In this document: one piece after another, positions 47,818 through 64,000 of the stretch | How positions within the stretch are numbered: position 1 is the stretch's first letter | Layout: each line of letters begins with the position of its first letter | Made by a program: the position numbers and the translations under genes | Assembly: GCA_012295275.1 (NCBI GenBank) | Contig: CM022672.1 | Location: 4,366,443-4,430,442 of the forward strand | Length of the DNA stretch: 64,000 nucleotides | Source: Chrysomallon squamiferum | Lineage: Eukaryota; Mollusca; Gastropoda; Neomphalida; Peltospiridae | Reading direction: 5' to 3' | Notes under the pieces: model-generated | The model's database searches: none | What the model was told of the DNA's origin: nothing | What the model saw: the letters and a program-made list of their open reading frames with translations, nothing else

Positions 47818-50800
47818 ATGGGAGATAATATTTTTGTTGTGAATGCCAAGTTGGTGAGTTTACCATTACGTTACTTTCATAAAATTATAATATAAATAAC
47901 AGTATATTATTTGTTAAATATATATATATTTCTTTTAGGCAAGAGTTAGATCATTTCCATAACGAAGAAAATATAATCAACTTGCAGTTCGTAACACTAA
48001 ATAATATGACTACGACTGAGTTGTACTATTTAAGTACTTGTAATAGTAGTACAATACTAATACTAGCAATACAGTACATTGCCGTATCACTAGCATGTGA
48101 CTACATAGCCTCACAGGCAACAGGTTCTGGAACAATATCATTGCAGCATAATAATAACGCTATTAATTAAAATTGCAAGTGATTTTATTTATAACGATAG
48201 AGTAAGATTTAATCAAATTATCGTGTCAGTTTATTATGAAAAAGTTTACATCGTGAATAGTCGTGATAGAACAGTCTACAGCACGTTTCACATGATGATG
48301 ATTTCCAGACTCTTCAGTTTGTTGGTCCAAGTATAAAAATGATAAGATTGTCTAATAACAAAGGGTTATAAAGTTGATATTCTAAATGGAAATAGAATTT
48401 TAAATGCATTTATTTTTATTAATATTATTAATTTTGTGTGTGTGTGTGTTCATTTTTTTTTTTTTTTTTTTTTTATTGAACTGTTATTTTTAAATCAAAC
48501 TTTAAGTTACTGTTGTATCATTATCAGTTAATAATTGTTTCATATTTACATTCAGAAGATGCTTGGAAATTGTTTCATTTTTATTATATTTTTCCAGTCT
48601 GCTTAATTATAATTATCAGTTATTTTAAATTTTGAAAACTAAATATATGTCTTTCATGATTTTTTTTTCCAGGTTATTTATAATACTGAAGTACTGAAAA
48701 CTGAAGTTAACAGTTAAATATGCACAAAACTAAAGCATATGTGTCATCATATGTAATGTTATTTGTTTCTTTGATTGCATTTGTAATACAGATATACACA
48801 TACTGAAGACAACAAGACACACATACAGAAACACAGACATTCTCACACACATTATATGATAATTTATTTCTGTAAAAAAAATATCAATTTAAACAATAAT
48901 TATTTTTTTCAGATTTAATAATTTTAGATTAATATAATAATTATATATGTCTGACTTTTTGTTCCTGCTTTATATTTCTTTATACTTGTTTGTATAAATA
49001 ATGCTATATGTGACATTACATAGATATCTACTTAAACCCATCACCAAAAAAACCCTGAAAACAAAAACAATACATTTACTTAACCGAAAATGTGTAACAA
49101 TTTACTTTGATAATTTTTAGATTCTTAGATACAGAATAACAAGAAAATAAAAATTTAGAAATAAATGTTATTTTAGATGCATGTATTTATTTATTTATTT
49201 ATTTTAAATTTTATGTATATAAGTAAGATTAAAACAATAAAAAGTAAGATTTACTAATATTGTGTAAAACTAAACATACATATTTAAATAAATCTATGTT
49301 TCTCTTGTATTCTCTAGTAAGTAATTTTAATATTCAATCTTTCAGGTACATAATGCAGGTGGATATGGATCTGAATTTGAATCAGATGCAGAAGAGAAGA
49401 AACGCAAGTGAGTTAACTTCACTGCTCAAATAAAACATCTTAAAACATCAATTATAAATATTGTTGGCTTCCTGATATTCAAGTCAAATAATATTTCTTT
49501 AACCAAAAATTATAGATTTTGCTTCTGAGGTAATAAATATTTTGGATTATCCTTTTAGTATTAATTTCTGCAACAGCAAACTAAATACATACCAGTTAAT
49601 TTCAGCTCCCAAATATATAGTAATATTCACAATAAACATACAAAACCCAGTGGCAGTACACTAGTGAGTACTAAACATTAACTGTATACTTTATAAATAC
49701 TGAATTATTAATTTATTGTTGTTGGGTTATTTTCTTCAGAATTTACAGTAAGAAATATCCTGAATTATTTTAAGTGTTCTTTAATTTCTGATTATTCAGG
49801 GAGAGTTTCAAAAATCTTTTGTCTAAGAAAAGAAAAGGCACTGATGGAGTTCCTAAAAAGAGAGAAATGGAAGATGAATACATCAAGTTAGTAATTACAA
49901 ATGTAAAACAAAAGTCTTGTTGTTTAAAGTATTTATTATGGAATAGTTTATAATTTAAATTGTCAAGGATGAAAAAAAAAAAAATCCTTTTGACATTTAC
50001 TATTTAAAATATTTAGTTTATTGTTTAAAATATAATAGTGGTACAAACTCATAACCTAGAGAAAAAAAAAAATATATATTCCTTCAAACTGTAGTTACAT
50101 TTATTTCTTGTTAAAACATGCCAGTTGTAATAGTGTATATATATCTCAGATATATTTTATATTCTTCTGAGTTACAGTTTGTGTGTTCTTGTTTCAGGGA
50201 GGAGGGGAAAATCTACAGGGTCCAGATTCTCAGCATGGATGCAGTATCCTTTATATTTAAAATTTTAATTTTATTTTAAAATTATTAATTGTCTTATTGA
50301 TTAGATACGCTGCATAGAGTACACAGATTAAACACATTTTTTTATTTTATTTTATTTTAAACAGAAATAAAGAGTAGTATCTTCCCATTTTATGTTTGAT
50401 TTTTTGTATTTTTTTGTACTTGGTATCAGCTAAATATTATCAAATATTTATGACAGAGTTTTCAGTTTGTGATTTTCTGTACAGATAATATCTAACCAGT
50501 GTGGGCAAAATGTATGTTGTTTTACATATTTTCACATGTAAACAAATAAATATGTTGCCAGCATTTTTAATACAATCACATAGTCCATAATGCCATTATT
50601 TATATGAGCCTGTATATTTTAATTAAGAAACTATTACAATTCCTTGATGTATTTTCTCAGTTTGCACGACACAAAAAGTTTATCAATGATTACCTGTTGT
50701 ATTATGGTGGACGAAAAGATGATCTGAAAAGAGATACGTAAGTAAATTAAATTTATGATAAATATTGGTGATAAGAAAGAAAATTAAAAATTCTAAAACA

Positions 50801-53800
50801 ATAATGTGAACAATAAGGGGGAAAATATTTTATATATATATGTATTTGTATGAATGTGAATGTGTTTTCAGTGCATGTGTGTATTATGTCTGTATATGTT
50901 GCATGCAAATTTTCAAAAACTTCTAAATATTGCTTTTTCACTCATTAAATGTTACTCTTGCTGTGATTTCATTGATTATGATGTTCATGAATTAGTTTTG
51001 TTTTCAGATCAAAAGATAAAACAGATTTTGATGTAATACGTGAAAATCACAGATTTTTATGGGATGAAGATGATGAATTGGAAGAAACTTGGTAAGTAAT
51101 CATTCTTGCAAAAACCAGATCATACAGAATTTTCACATTAGTCTGGGTATTTGTATCAGGAGCAATGGTGAACAAACCGAATTCTTGTTAGGAAAAAAAC
51201 AACTTTTACAAATTATATTTTTATTATTTATCAGACTAGAGGCAACCCATTCATATTTAACTCTTTGATTATGGAAGTCTGATGGACAAGTAACTTAAAT
51301 TAATCAGAGAGACTGTTTCTTTGGCCATATGTTATGTTTTTATTTTTATTTGTATACTGCACACAATTCACTTTATTTTTATCATCTTTTATAGGGAAAC
51401 CAAACTGGCAAAAAAATACTATGACAAACTGTTCAAAGAATACTGCATAGCTGATCTTAGTAAATACAAAGAGAATAAGGTATAATTCTGATTTAGTTAA
51501 TATTTAATTTATGTGATACTGTTATTGGGAACATAGAAGGTCTGGAAGACCCTGTTGAGGATGATATCAATTTTACCTGTTTAGAAACATCTGTCTATAA
51601 ATGCAAGAAATACTTCATTTTTATTTTTATATGTATTAGAGCATCATGCACAGATTTTTAATCTCATTTCAAAAGATTTAATTTCACAAAAATCTGAATA
51701 ATCTTTTAGTACCCAGAATATTGACATTCTTATCTCTCCTGATTTTTGAATTCATTTTGTAATTTTTATCTAGATTTTCAGTTCTTTGTTATAGTTACCT
51801 TTGTTTGACCAGCATATATTTTTTTTAAATATGTATTTATTTGTATTCAAGTTTTAAAAATAATTACTATACATTTTAGGAATAATCAATTAATTATAAG
51901 GTATTTTATTAAAATTATTCTGAATTGGTTTCTTACCTTTTTTAAATATATTTTTGTTATGTTTTTCAGATTGGGATGAGATGGAGAATAGAAAAAGAAG
52001 TGGTTGAGGGAAAAGGTAAATGTTTATATGTAAATTAAAGGTTATTCAGACCCAGTACAATGAAAACTAGGGTATGAATGATAGTAATCACAAAATTTAA
52101 AATTCTAAATATTTTACATTAAGCTTGTGTTAAAGTACTCTGTGGCATTGGGAACAAACTATGAAAACATGTTTTGATGAGGAATAAAGGATCAGTGTTT
52201 ATGAATACCTATCTAAAGACTCATTATTTAAACATATTCAACTTTATTATCATAACATTATTTTGTTTTTCTCTGTGTATTTTTTAAAACACACACACAC
52301 ACATGCACACACAAAATAACAACAACAAAAAAAAAAACCCCAAAAGAACCCACAAATAAACAAAACCAAAACCCACCCATGAATTACATTTCCAGGTCAA
52401 TTTATATGTGACCGTAAAAATCACAGTCAACTTTATTATCATAATTGATTGTTATTTTTGGGGTGTTTTTTTTTGTTACTTTTTCAGGTCAGTTTATCTG
52501 TGGCAACAAAAAATGTTCAGTAACAGAAAATCTGAAGAGCTGGGAGGTAAATTTTGGCTATCTAGAACATGGACAGAAGAAAAATGCTCTTGTGAAACTC
52601 AGTAAGTTTAACACCATTGTACTGGTCTCTCAGAAAAACAAACAGGACTGCTGCAGAGCTTGCTGCAGAATTTTTTATTATTAACAGCAAATATTTTCAT
52701 CATAAAATATTGTCGGTTTATTCCAGGATTTTGTTTTTTTAAATTCAGATCTTGAAATTTTAACAATAAATTTGCCTTAGACATGTTATTTTTATTTTTT
52801 TGTTTTTACATTACATATTTTCATAATTGTATGTGTTGATGTGCAGCTATAAGTTATATAATACTTAAATTCTAATCTGAACATTCTTTTTTTTTAGGAT
52901 TGTGTGCAGATTGTTCCTACAGACTGAACTATCATCACAAGTATGTAATTAACACTAGAAATTTAATAAAATATTTTGGATATTTCAGATTTTGTAAAAA
53001 AATATTTTGAAGTTTCTGTTGACTAATGAAAATACCTAACATGGAAATATTTTACTAATTTAGTTGCATATAAATAATAATGAGAAAATATTTGTCATAA
53101 ATGAACATCATATTCCTTTTTATTTTGTTTTGTTTTGAATTTTTACAGAAGAAAAGAAATTCTGCCAAAGAAGAAACAGAAGAAGATGGTAGAAGATGGA
53201 CAACCTGAACATAAGAAACTTAAACCACAATTAGAAAAAGGTTTGTTCTTGTCATTTATTGATAGGAAGACATGATAACCAAAAAATTAGAAAGAACAGT
53301 GAGCTTTTGTTGTTGATAGATTAGTCTATTTTTTCCATTTTCTCTTGGACCACAATTTAACAAACAGGCTTATTTATGCCCATGATGTATGCATGCATTC
53401 TTGTTAATGGCATAATGTATGTAAACGATCCCAAGCTACTTTAATGTAGAAATAAACATTAATAATTCATTTATATATTCAGAAAACTCTGCAGTATTAT
53501 TAAGTTGTTGATTAACATCAGAATTAGAAAATTCTAGATTTTTTTCTTTTTATATTTTATGGATGTTCCTATTATAAATAAAATTTGTAATAGTCCCCAC
53601 TGCCAAAAAAATACAGGTTGAATAAACAACAAAAGAAATAAAGCTTGTTTGCATTTAACATATATTTCTTCAGATCAAGAAGAGGAGCCAAAACATTCTA
53701 CGAAAGATTCTTCAAGTGGAGGTAACTCTGAATCACAGGAAGAGACAGTCTGGAGTGGACCAGTGAAATTAGTTGAAGATAAATCGAGGTTTGTTGACAT

Positions 53801-54167
53801 GTCCTCTTTGGCAATAAAGAAAAATGTAAAAATTAAAAAAAAAAAAAATAATAATAATTATTATTATAGAAATAGATAAATAGCTTATTCATTTCTAAAT
53901 CTCTCTTAAACAACATTGCTTGTGAAAGTGTTACTTTCCTAACCTATTTAATAAGGTCACTAATAGATCAGTTTTATTCCTGGATGCATGTCAAAAATCA
54001 GCTTTACAAAAGTATCTTAAAATTCTTTTTGAATTTTATATTTAAAATTATTTTAATGACAGCCATTTTCATTTATTAGATAGATGAATATAATGCTTTG
54101 TAAATGCTTTCATTTTTATTTTAGGGAAGAAGAATTTGATGACTATTTTGAAGACATGTTTTTATGA
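47818..54167 (+). CDS. FRA10AC1: FRA10AC1 homologue, nuclear splicing-associated protein, about 13 coding exons
   Basis: Exons: tentative 47818-47853, then 49346-49407, 49800-49886, 50198-50243, 50661-50737, 51008-51091, 51395-51479, 51970-52015, 52488-52601, 52898-52940, 53149-53240, 53674-53788 and 54125-54167. All phases agree and give about 309 residues (human 315). Conserved blocks are GGYGSEFESD near the start, FINDYLLYYGGRKDD, DVIRENHRFLW, KKYYDKLFKEYCIADLSKYK, SWEVNFGYLEHG and the end EEEFDDYFEDMFL. Four cysteines (CGNKKC, then LCADC) look like a metal site. A basic KKKQKK stretch precedes an acidic C-terminus. The human protein is nuclear and is reported with late spliceosomal complexes. 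The first exon (MGDNIFVVNAKL) is inferred only from phase and its GTGAGT donor; from 49346 on the model is firm. Confidence 0.92.
50244..50660 (+). other. U12-type (minor spliceosome) intron in FRA10AC1
   Basis: The 417-bp intron opens with GTATCCTTT, an exact match to the U12 5' splice-site consensus. It holds TTCCTTGAT at 50640-50648, an exact match to the branch consensus TTCCTTRAY. The branch A (50647) lies 13 nt before the final G of the AG, within the usual U12 spacing. It splits the reading frame between codons in MDA/FARHKKF (phase 0). Confidence 0.9.
52239..52525 (+). repeat. Imperfect tandem duplication across the start of FRA10AC1 exon 9
   Basis: An identical 18-mer (tcaactttattatcataa) occurs at 52239 and 52428. 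Each copy is followed by a pyrimidine tract, an acceptor-like CAG, and related sequence: GTCAATTTATATGTG at 52396 versus the real exon start GTCAGTTTATCTGTG at 52488. The first copy also carries an AC/A-rich insertion (52290-52380). The upstream exon copy reads GQFICDRKNHSQ and then meets TGA at 52446, so it is a dead, decoy exon start. Confidence 0.65.
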
Positions 54168-56021
54168 AGAATTTTGTGTTTGTTGGACTGGCATCAAGAA
54201 AACATTCAGAAAATCTTCATCACTATCATCCTGAGTGAAAATGAACACATGAAAAAAGGAAAAAATAAAAATAAAAATATTGAAAGAAAACAAAAACAAA
54301 AACAACAACAACAAACAAAAATTCTAAGTCAGTTTATCAGTGAACCACTTGAAATATGAAAAGGTTTATAGAAGATGCTGAAGATGAATCAAACTGATTT
54401 TCATAATTTGAGGGAATAAGATAATAATTTAGGAAAGTTGATGACATTAAGTGTCTTGTCATCCACCTATCTGATAAAGAATGTACAGCATGTAACTAAC
54501 AGCTGTTCAAGTAACTACATGACATAGCAGTAGTTGGTCTTTGCATATGTTAACCTGAATATCCATGTAGTTGACTATGCCTGTATGTGTCAAGATTAAT
54601 GATCAGTGGCCAGAGAAATATATATATGTTTTTTTTTTTTTTCACTTCAACAACTGTATAATTATGAGCATTTTATTGTCAGATACACACCTTGTAAAAA
54701 TGAATTAGAATTTAAAATCTTCAAAATAACCGAATGTTGGATTTAAACAATTTATTTTTATTTTCTTTTTTCTAAATCATGAAGAACTAAACTACAGCAT
54801 TAAGAATTGCTATTTTTAACATAGTTCAGTTAAATATTATTTATTTTATTTTACTGCAGCTTTTTATTAAAAACTAAACAGGAAAAGAAAAAAAAAAAAA
54901 AAAAAAACAAACAAACCAAAAAAAAGAAAAAAAAAGAGATTATTGTTGCTGAAAGATAACATGTTATGATTAAATCAGATGTTATGCCATAAAGAGTTTT
55001 TGTTTTTTATTGAAATATTCAACATGGATATGAAAAATGATGATAAAATCAACAGCTGTGACTGTTCATACAGATTTAAATAAAAACATTATAAAGGTAT
55101 TTTATATTTCTTAATACATCTTAACCATGCGAGTGTTGTTAATCCAGCAGCCCCTGGTAAAAAAAAAAAAAAAAAAAAAAAAAAAGTTAAAAGAAAATAA
55201 TAACACTATTACACATTTTCAGTGCTCTTACAACAAATAAATTAGTGATCATTAATTGAGCAATACAATATAATTTCAACACCATAACACCAATCCATCA
55301 TTCCCATTCCTGTCGACAAATCTCGTTCTTTTGAGCAAACACTGAAACAGGTTAACCGTCATGAAACCCCAGCATTGATTCAATAAACATAAAAATATAT
55401 AATAATATTGATGAAAATATATTTATTGGGAAATCATAAATTCTGAACCATTTAATAAGAATTAATCAGAAACTAATAAAATAAAACGATACTTAAAGTT
55501 TAACGGGAAAAGTCGAAGATTATCGTATGGTGGGTGATGCTCTTTTCACAAAGGTCTAAATTACTTTCACTCGCAGTCGGTTTGGCGATTTTGGTTATCG
55601 ATACTAAATATTATGAGAAATAAACGTTCTGAAAGTATGGTTGTGCAACTTGTTTTATGTCAGAAGATGGTATATGTTATTAAATAATGTAGAAGTTCTT
55701 TCACAATTTCAGGTAATTTCCATCTCCTAATTTTAATAACAATTTCAGTATCATTAAGTTGAATAACTGACGTCAGATTAAGATTTCATGATTTCGAAAG
55801 CAACTCGTCAAGGACTCATTTTTTTGATGTGTGTATTTTCGGGTTTACAGTTAGAAGCTGACTTGGATCCAATATTTCAGTTTGTGTAAAGGTGTTTATG
55901 GTATTTTATGTCTTTCTTTTTAAAAATGTATTTGTACATTTTATATATCTGTTAGTCCAGCGCCTTTATAAAATTCATAAAGGCTGAAAGATTAACGTAG
56001 CAATAAAATTAATTAATTTAA

Positions 56022-56087
<66 letters not shown>

Positions 56088-56185
56088 AAGAAGAAAATAA
56101 AAAATATAATAAATTAAAATAATAAAATACTACTAAAAACAGGAAATATACATATATTTATAAAGAAAAAATTATTGTTTTACAG
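54168..56185. other. FRA10AC1 3' UTR and ELAC1 upstream region
   Basis: AT-rich with A runs at 54887-54907 and 55159-55185 and an AAT/AAG run at 56021-56095. A CAG followed by GTAATT near 55710 could be the donor of an ELAC1 5' non-coding exon, since the ATG exon begins at an acceptor (56185/56186). An exact CRE, TGACGTCA, lies at 55768. No other gene is seen. Confidence 0.5.
55079..55084 (+). terminator. Candidate poly(A) signal of FRA10AC1
   Basis: AATAAA about 0.9 kb after the stop, in the AT-rich 3' UTR. Earlier AATAAA-like strings near 54266 are alternatives. Confidence 0.3.
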
Positions 56186-56197
56186 ATTTCACTTGGG

Positions 56198-59100
56198 ATG
56201 GAGATCACATTTCTTGGAACAGCATCAGCTTATCCAACTCCTGCAAGGGGTGTCTCATGCACTGCCCTGAGGACTGGTAAATAAAACATACAATTATACA
56301 TCATTTATATTTATGGTACTTAAAGATTTCCTTATTTAAAAAAACATTTTAGAAGTGTTATTTTAAAAAAAATTATTTTACTGTTAAATTATTCCCATTT
56401 ATTAATTTATATTATACAACTAATTTTGGAAAATGATCAAATTAAATTAATTAATTTATTGTTCTTTCATTTCATTTGTGTTTTGTACTTGTTGTTTGTA
56501 AAGCCATGGCAGGACAGATTGAAGGCTGCATTAAATAAGAATCTCCATTTTTATAAATTCAAATCAAATAATTATTTAGTTTACCATCCCTTTGTTTTCT
56601 CACTGGCTATTTATTTGTGCATGATAGATTTTATTCTTAATTTTTGGAATAGTAGTAGTGAGTATTTTACTACAACACTGTTTTGTAGATGACTTGTGTT
56701 GGCTCTTTGATTGTGGTGAAGGGTCACAAATACAACTAATGAGAAGCTCACTTAGACCTGGCAAGATTGGGAAAATATTCATTTCTCATCTGCATGGTGA
56801 CCATGTATGTTATAAACCTGAAATATACATTATTTCATATGTTAGTTTTAGACTGTTTGTTATCTGTATGAATATTGTCATATAAAACATCTCACTATTT
56901 TATATTTACTATTATTAAATACTTTTTTTTAAAGGGTAAAATAAAATTTATTATTATTATAATTTTTTTTTATACATTTATTATTATTTTTATTATTATT
57001 ATTATCATTTTTTTAATATATTTTTTGTTATTATTATTATTATGAAGATTATATTTTTTTTTCTTCAGTGTTTTGGTCTTCCAGGATTGATGTGTACAAT
57101 AAGTCAGAACAGCCAACGCACAGAGCCAGTTGAACTGTATGGACCTCTTGGTTTGAGAAAATTCATCCGCATAGCACTTGAACTTTCAAGATCAGAACTG
57201 GCTTTTGAATACATTGTTCATGAAATGGAGCCAGTTGATGAGCAGCTACCACCAAACTGGAAGGTGATGTCAGAAAGCTTTAAATGTTGTCTTGGATTTT
57301 TGATTATAAAAGAAACAACTAAAAACTGTTCAAATTGTATATAGTGTTTTACTTTGTGAAAATAGAAATGGATATTTTTTTTTTTTTTTTTTAAATAATA
57401 TTTAATATAAAACATAAATTAAAAAAAAAGTGACATAATAACAAGGTAATAGCAGAAATGTCCACTATGGTGTTATTATGGAGTTTTATGTATGACTCAT
57501 TTGTAACTGATAAAATAGTAATGTTGTTAGTATGGAGTTTAATGTATGACTCATTGGAACTGATAAAATAGTAATGTTATGTTTTATTCATGTGGTAAAT
57601 ATGAATTTGTTTGCAGGACTGGGAGGTGGATCATGAAGCCAATGATAAATGTCATCCTAATGAGAAAGCTGGAAGACGAATTGCACCTGACTCAGATGGA
57701 TTGTACAGACTGTAAGTAAACAAATCTTAATTGTTTGTGAAAAACAGTAATTGTTTTACAAATTTATAAACATTTCTTTTAATTACTGAAGGCAGTTTTA
57801 AGTAAAATTCACATAGGCAGGTCAAATTCAAAGTAACTTTGATTCAGTATATATATATATATATATGTTTTAATTGAATTTTTGCATTTCCATCAAGGTT
57901 TGAAGACAATAAAATAACTGTTGTTGGAGTATGGCTCAAGCATCGAATTCCATCTTTTGGATTTGTCATTCAAGAGAAACCATTGCCAGGCAAGTGAGTG
58001 AATAGTAGCCACAGAAGTAAAAAGTAAAATGGACTCTGTTCTTGTTGGGTTTAATTATTAATTATTTTTGGAATATCTGTAGAGAAATGTTTAAACAAAA
58101 AAACAACAAAATAAATTGACATTGCCTCCTTGGTGAAAAGTTTTAATTTTATTTTTAGGAGCAAAAGAATCTTGATATTTTTCATTTAATATTCTGCCAT
58201 ATTTTTGAATTAAAATAATGAAATAAAATAAAATAAAAATATCAATTATAAATGAAGTTCTTTGCAAATAAAATGATAATTGATTTGATTTAGTAATGGA
58301 TGATTTCAGGTTTGATGTGGAAGCTGCCAAAAAGAGAGGAGTACCAACTGGGAAACTGTTTGGCAAACTCAAGTCAGGGGAGACAATTGTACTGGAAAAT
58401 GGAACTGAGGTTCATGTCTTTATGTCTTTTGTTTTAATTTTATTTTTAGAACTTAAGAGAGAAAATATTACATAATTCTAAGTTTGAAATAATTGTATTT
58501 CTTTTGAGTTTATGTTTTCCTCAGGATTTTTTTTTCTTGTTTATTGTTACATTTTTGACAGAATAAAACAATAAATGAAGAAATATATTTATGACATACT
58601 TAAACTTCCATTATGTATGTAGATGTACTCTTACTCACACATACACACACGTGCGAGGATTAATGTCAAAGAATCTCTCTCTGCTGTCCCATAGGAAAGA
58701 AAGCAAATAATACAGCCTTTGATACACTAACTCTCTGGGCTTGTAGAGAATATGCCCACTGCAATTATTTTATGTTTGTTTATTTTTGTGATTGTTCAAC
58801 AAAATTGTAGGTGAAACCTGAAGAAGTTGTTGGACCAAATCGCCCTGGTCGCAAGATAATCATTCTAGGAGACACCAAAGATTCCTCGCAACTCCTTAAA
58901 GTGGGCAAAGGAGCCGATGTGTTGATTCATGAAGCAACTGTGGAGAATTCCTTAGTTGAAAAAGCTCTGGAAAATGGACATTCCACACCAGGCTAGTCTA
59001 TATAGCTACATTCACAACTGTTCCATACTTCTTTTATTGGCGATCAGTTCGCTAAAGCAGTTTTTGTTGACCTTTTCAAAACCTTGTATAACTGATACAT

Positions 59101-60134
59101 TTCACATAATATCTGCGAATGGCTGAAAATGTTTGAACTTACCTGAATTTTTATTTCTTAATTGATTTTGTTAGGAGAGTAATTCTAGCAGGTCTTGTAC
59201 TTGTAATGTAGTAACAAAAAACATTTATATTGTAATCTATTTTTTAGATTGTTTTATTTGATTATTAGTAGTAACTAAACAGAAAAACTGCAGCATCTGT
59301 AATCATTTTAAAGCTATTATTTTATTTTATATTTCAAACACAGGTAACAAATTTCAGTCAAATTAAATCTTAATTTGGAAGTGTACAAAATATATTTAAC
59401 CTAATTGTTGGTATAATTTTAAAATACTATTTACCATTACATAAAAGTTTTTTAAATGGATAATCCTGTTTTTTAATTCTTCTTTAATAAAAAAAAACTT
59501 ACAGGTTTTGGAACAGACTTCTATTAATATTTGTCAATGTCAAGGCTAATAATTTTAGTTGGTGGTTTCCTTTTCAGCAATGGCTGCTAAAGTGTGTCAA
59601 GATCTAGGAGTGAAACAACTGATTATAACACATTTCAGTCAAAGATACAAACCTTTGTCATCAGAAGTTAAGGTAATAGTAGCAAAAATAAATATTAAAA
59701 ATATTTTTAACATTTTCCTCTATAACTCCATTATGCCTCCGGCAGATATCACACTACTTAATTTTAGCCCACACCTTGATGCACCTGCCAAACATTCTAG
59801 AAAACCCATGTTTCAGTGAACAGTGGCATGTGAGGGTGAAAAATAATATAAAATTGAAGTTGTAAGTTAGGCATACATCAGTAAAGAAACATTAATAGTA
59901 CTGGGAGAACGTGTATTTATTTTCATGTTTGTTTTACTTGGCAGCTTCATTCACAGACCTTCTTGCCTCCTCTATTTCAATCTGTTTCATTGGTTTTTAT
60001 TTTTATTTAATTCCCAGAAAGGTGAAGATTCAGTTCGCATTCTGTTACAAGAGGCTGAAGATGTGTTGGGGAAGAATTCTGTGATATGTGCTGAAGACTT
60101 CACAGTGTACACAGTTCCACAGAAAAGTTCCTGA
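56198..60134 (+). CDS. ELAC1: Zinc phosphodiesterase ELAC1 (short tRNase Z), 9 coding exons
   Basis: Coding exons 56198-56276, 56689-56804, 57069-57263, 57617-57711, 57898-57993, 58310-58409, 58811-58991, 59578-59672 and 60018-60134 join to 357 residues (human 363). It is a metallo-beta-lactamase fold enzyme: [15 protein letters not shown] at the start, WLFDCGEG, the zinc motif HLHGDH at 60-65, HRIPSFGF, D248 in ILGD, HEAT (H267), GHSTP (H284) and HFSQRYKP (H306). The loop [11 protein letters not shown] lies where short tRNase Z has its substrate-exosite region. By family knowledge it is a cytosolic zinc endonuclease acting on tRNA 3' ends; human ELAC1 repairs tRNAs cut during ribosome quality control by removing 2',3'-cyclic phosphate ends. 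The ATG is the first in its exon and matches the family N-terminus. Intron 7 has a GC donor. Confidence 0.95.
57478..57580 (+). repeat. 54-bp tandem duplication in ELAC1 intron 3
   Basis: A block of about 50 bp beginning atggagttttatgtatgact is repeated from 57532 with a few differences, a 54-bp period. It lies wholly within the intron. Confidence 0.8.
58992..59577 (+). other. GC-AG intron in ELAC1 (intron 7)
   Basis: The only frame-preserving junction that keeps the conserved GHSTP/MAA segment is CCAG before GCTAGT, joined to CAATGGCT after TTTTCAG. The intron therefore starts GC, not GT. The nearby GT (58996) would cause an early stop. GC-AG introns are a known minor class. Confidence 0.8.

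Positions 60135-64000
<3,866 letters not shown>

Noticed and set aside
53649-53879. 76-codon frame as a separate gene
   Set aside because: It is FRA10AC1 exon 12 read through its donor into the intron.
55768-55775. Exact CRE upstream of ELAC1 as a functional site
   Set aside because: The same 8-mer occurs five times in the window, and ELAC1 is a housekeeping gene. No added support.

Overview
This is AT-rich eukaryotic (animal) DNA. Genes are split by spliceosomal introns, GT-AG sites are common, poly(A) signals follow the genes, and simple repeats (AAT, AC, AG, TA, ATAC, AAAT, poly-A) are very dense. The recognised proteins are conserved in animals. Combined with the repeat load this suggests a lophotrochozoan, perhaps a mollusc, but nothing in the window fixes the species.

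Layout: positions 1 to about 30,600 hold no gene I can recognise. They contain microsatellites, several minisatellites (51-, 28/32-, 79-, 45- and 17-bp periods), tandem segmental duplications, a foldback element and scattered islands of higher-complexity DNA. Four protein genes follow, all on the + strand. They are a nuclear-type MAP-kinase phosphatase (DUSP1/2/4/5 class; four coding exons, 30841-40057, 378 aa), FRA10AC1 (about 13 coding exons, about 47818-54167, about 309 aa), ELAC1 (tRNase Z short form; nine coding exons, 56198-60134, 357 aa) and the first coding exon of a type II phosphatidylinositol 4-kinase (62174-62584), which runs off the right edge. FRA10AC1, ELAC1 and PI4K2 are packed with about 2 kb between coding ends. 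The DUSP gene lies in repeat-laden DNA with two introns of 3.5 and 4.2 kb.

The genes are not an operon or a pathway. They act in MAP-kinase signal shut-off, pre-mRNA splicing, tRNA 3'-end repair/processing and membrane phosphoinositide synthesis. The most notable sequence-level observations are: an intron in FRA10AC1 with textbook U12-type (minor spliceosome) signals; a decayed tandem copy of the start of a FRA10AC1 exon that leaves a decoy acceptor; a GC-AG intron in ELAC1; a 250-bp hAT-like MITE with near-perfect target-site duplication in the PI4K2 intron; a 586-bp inverted-repeat element in DUSP intron 2; and several perfect transcription-factor palindromes (CArG, CRE, X-box, E-box cluster). 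Nearly all other long open frames are translations of simple repeats.
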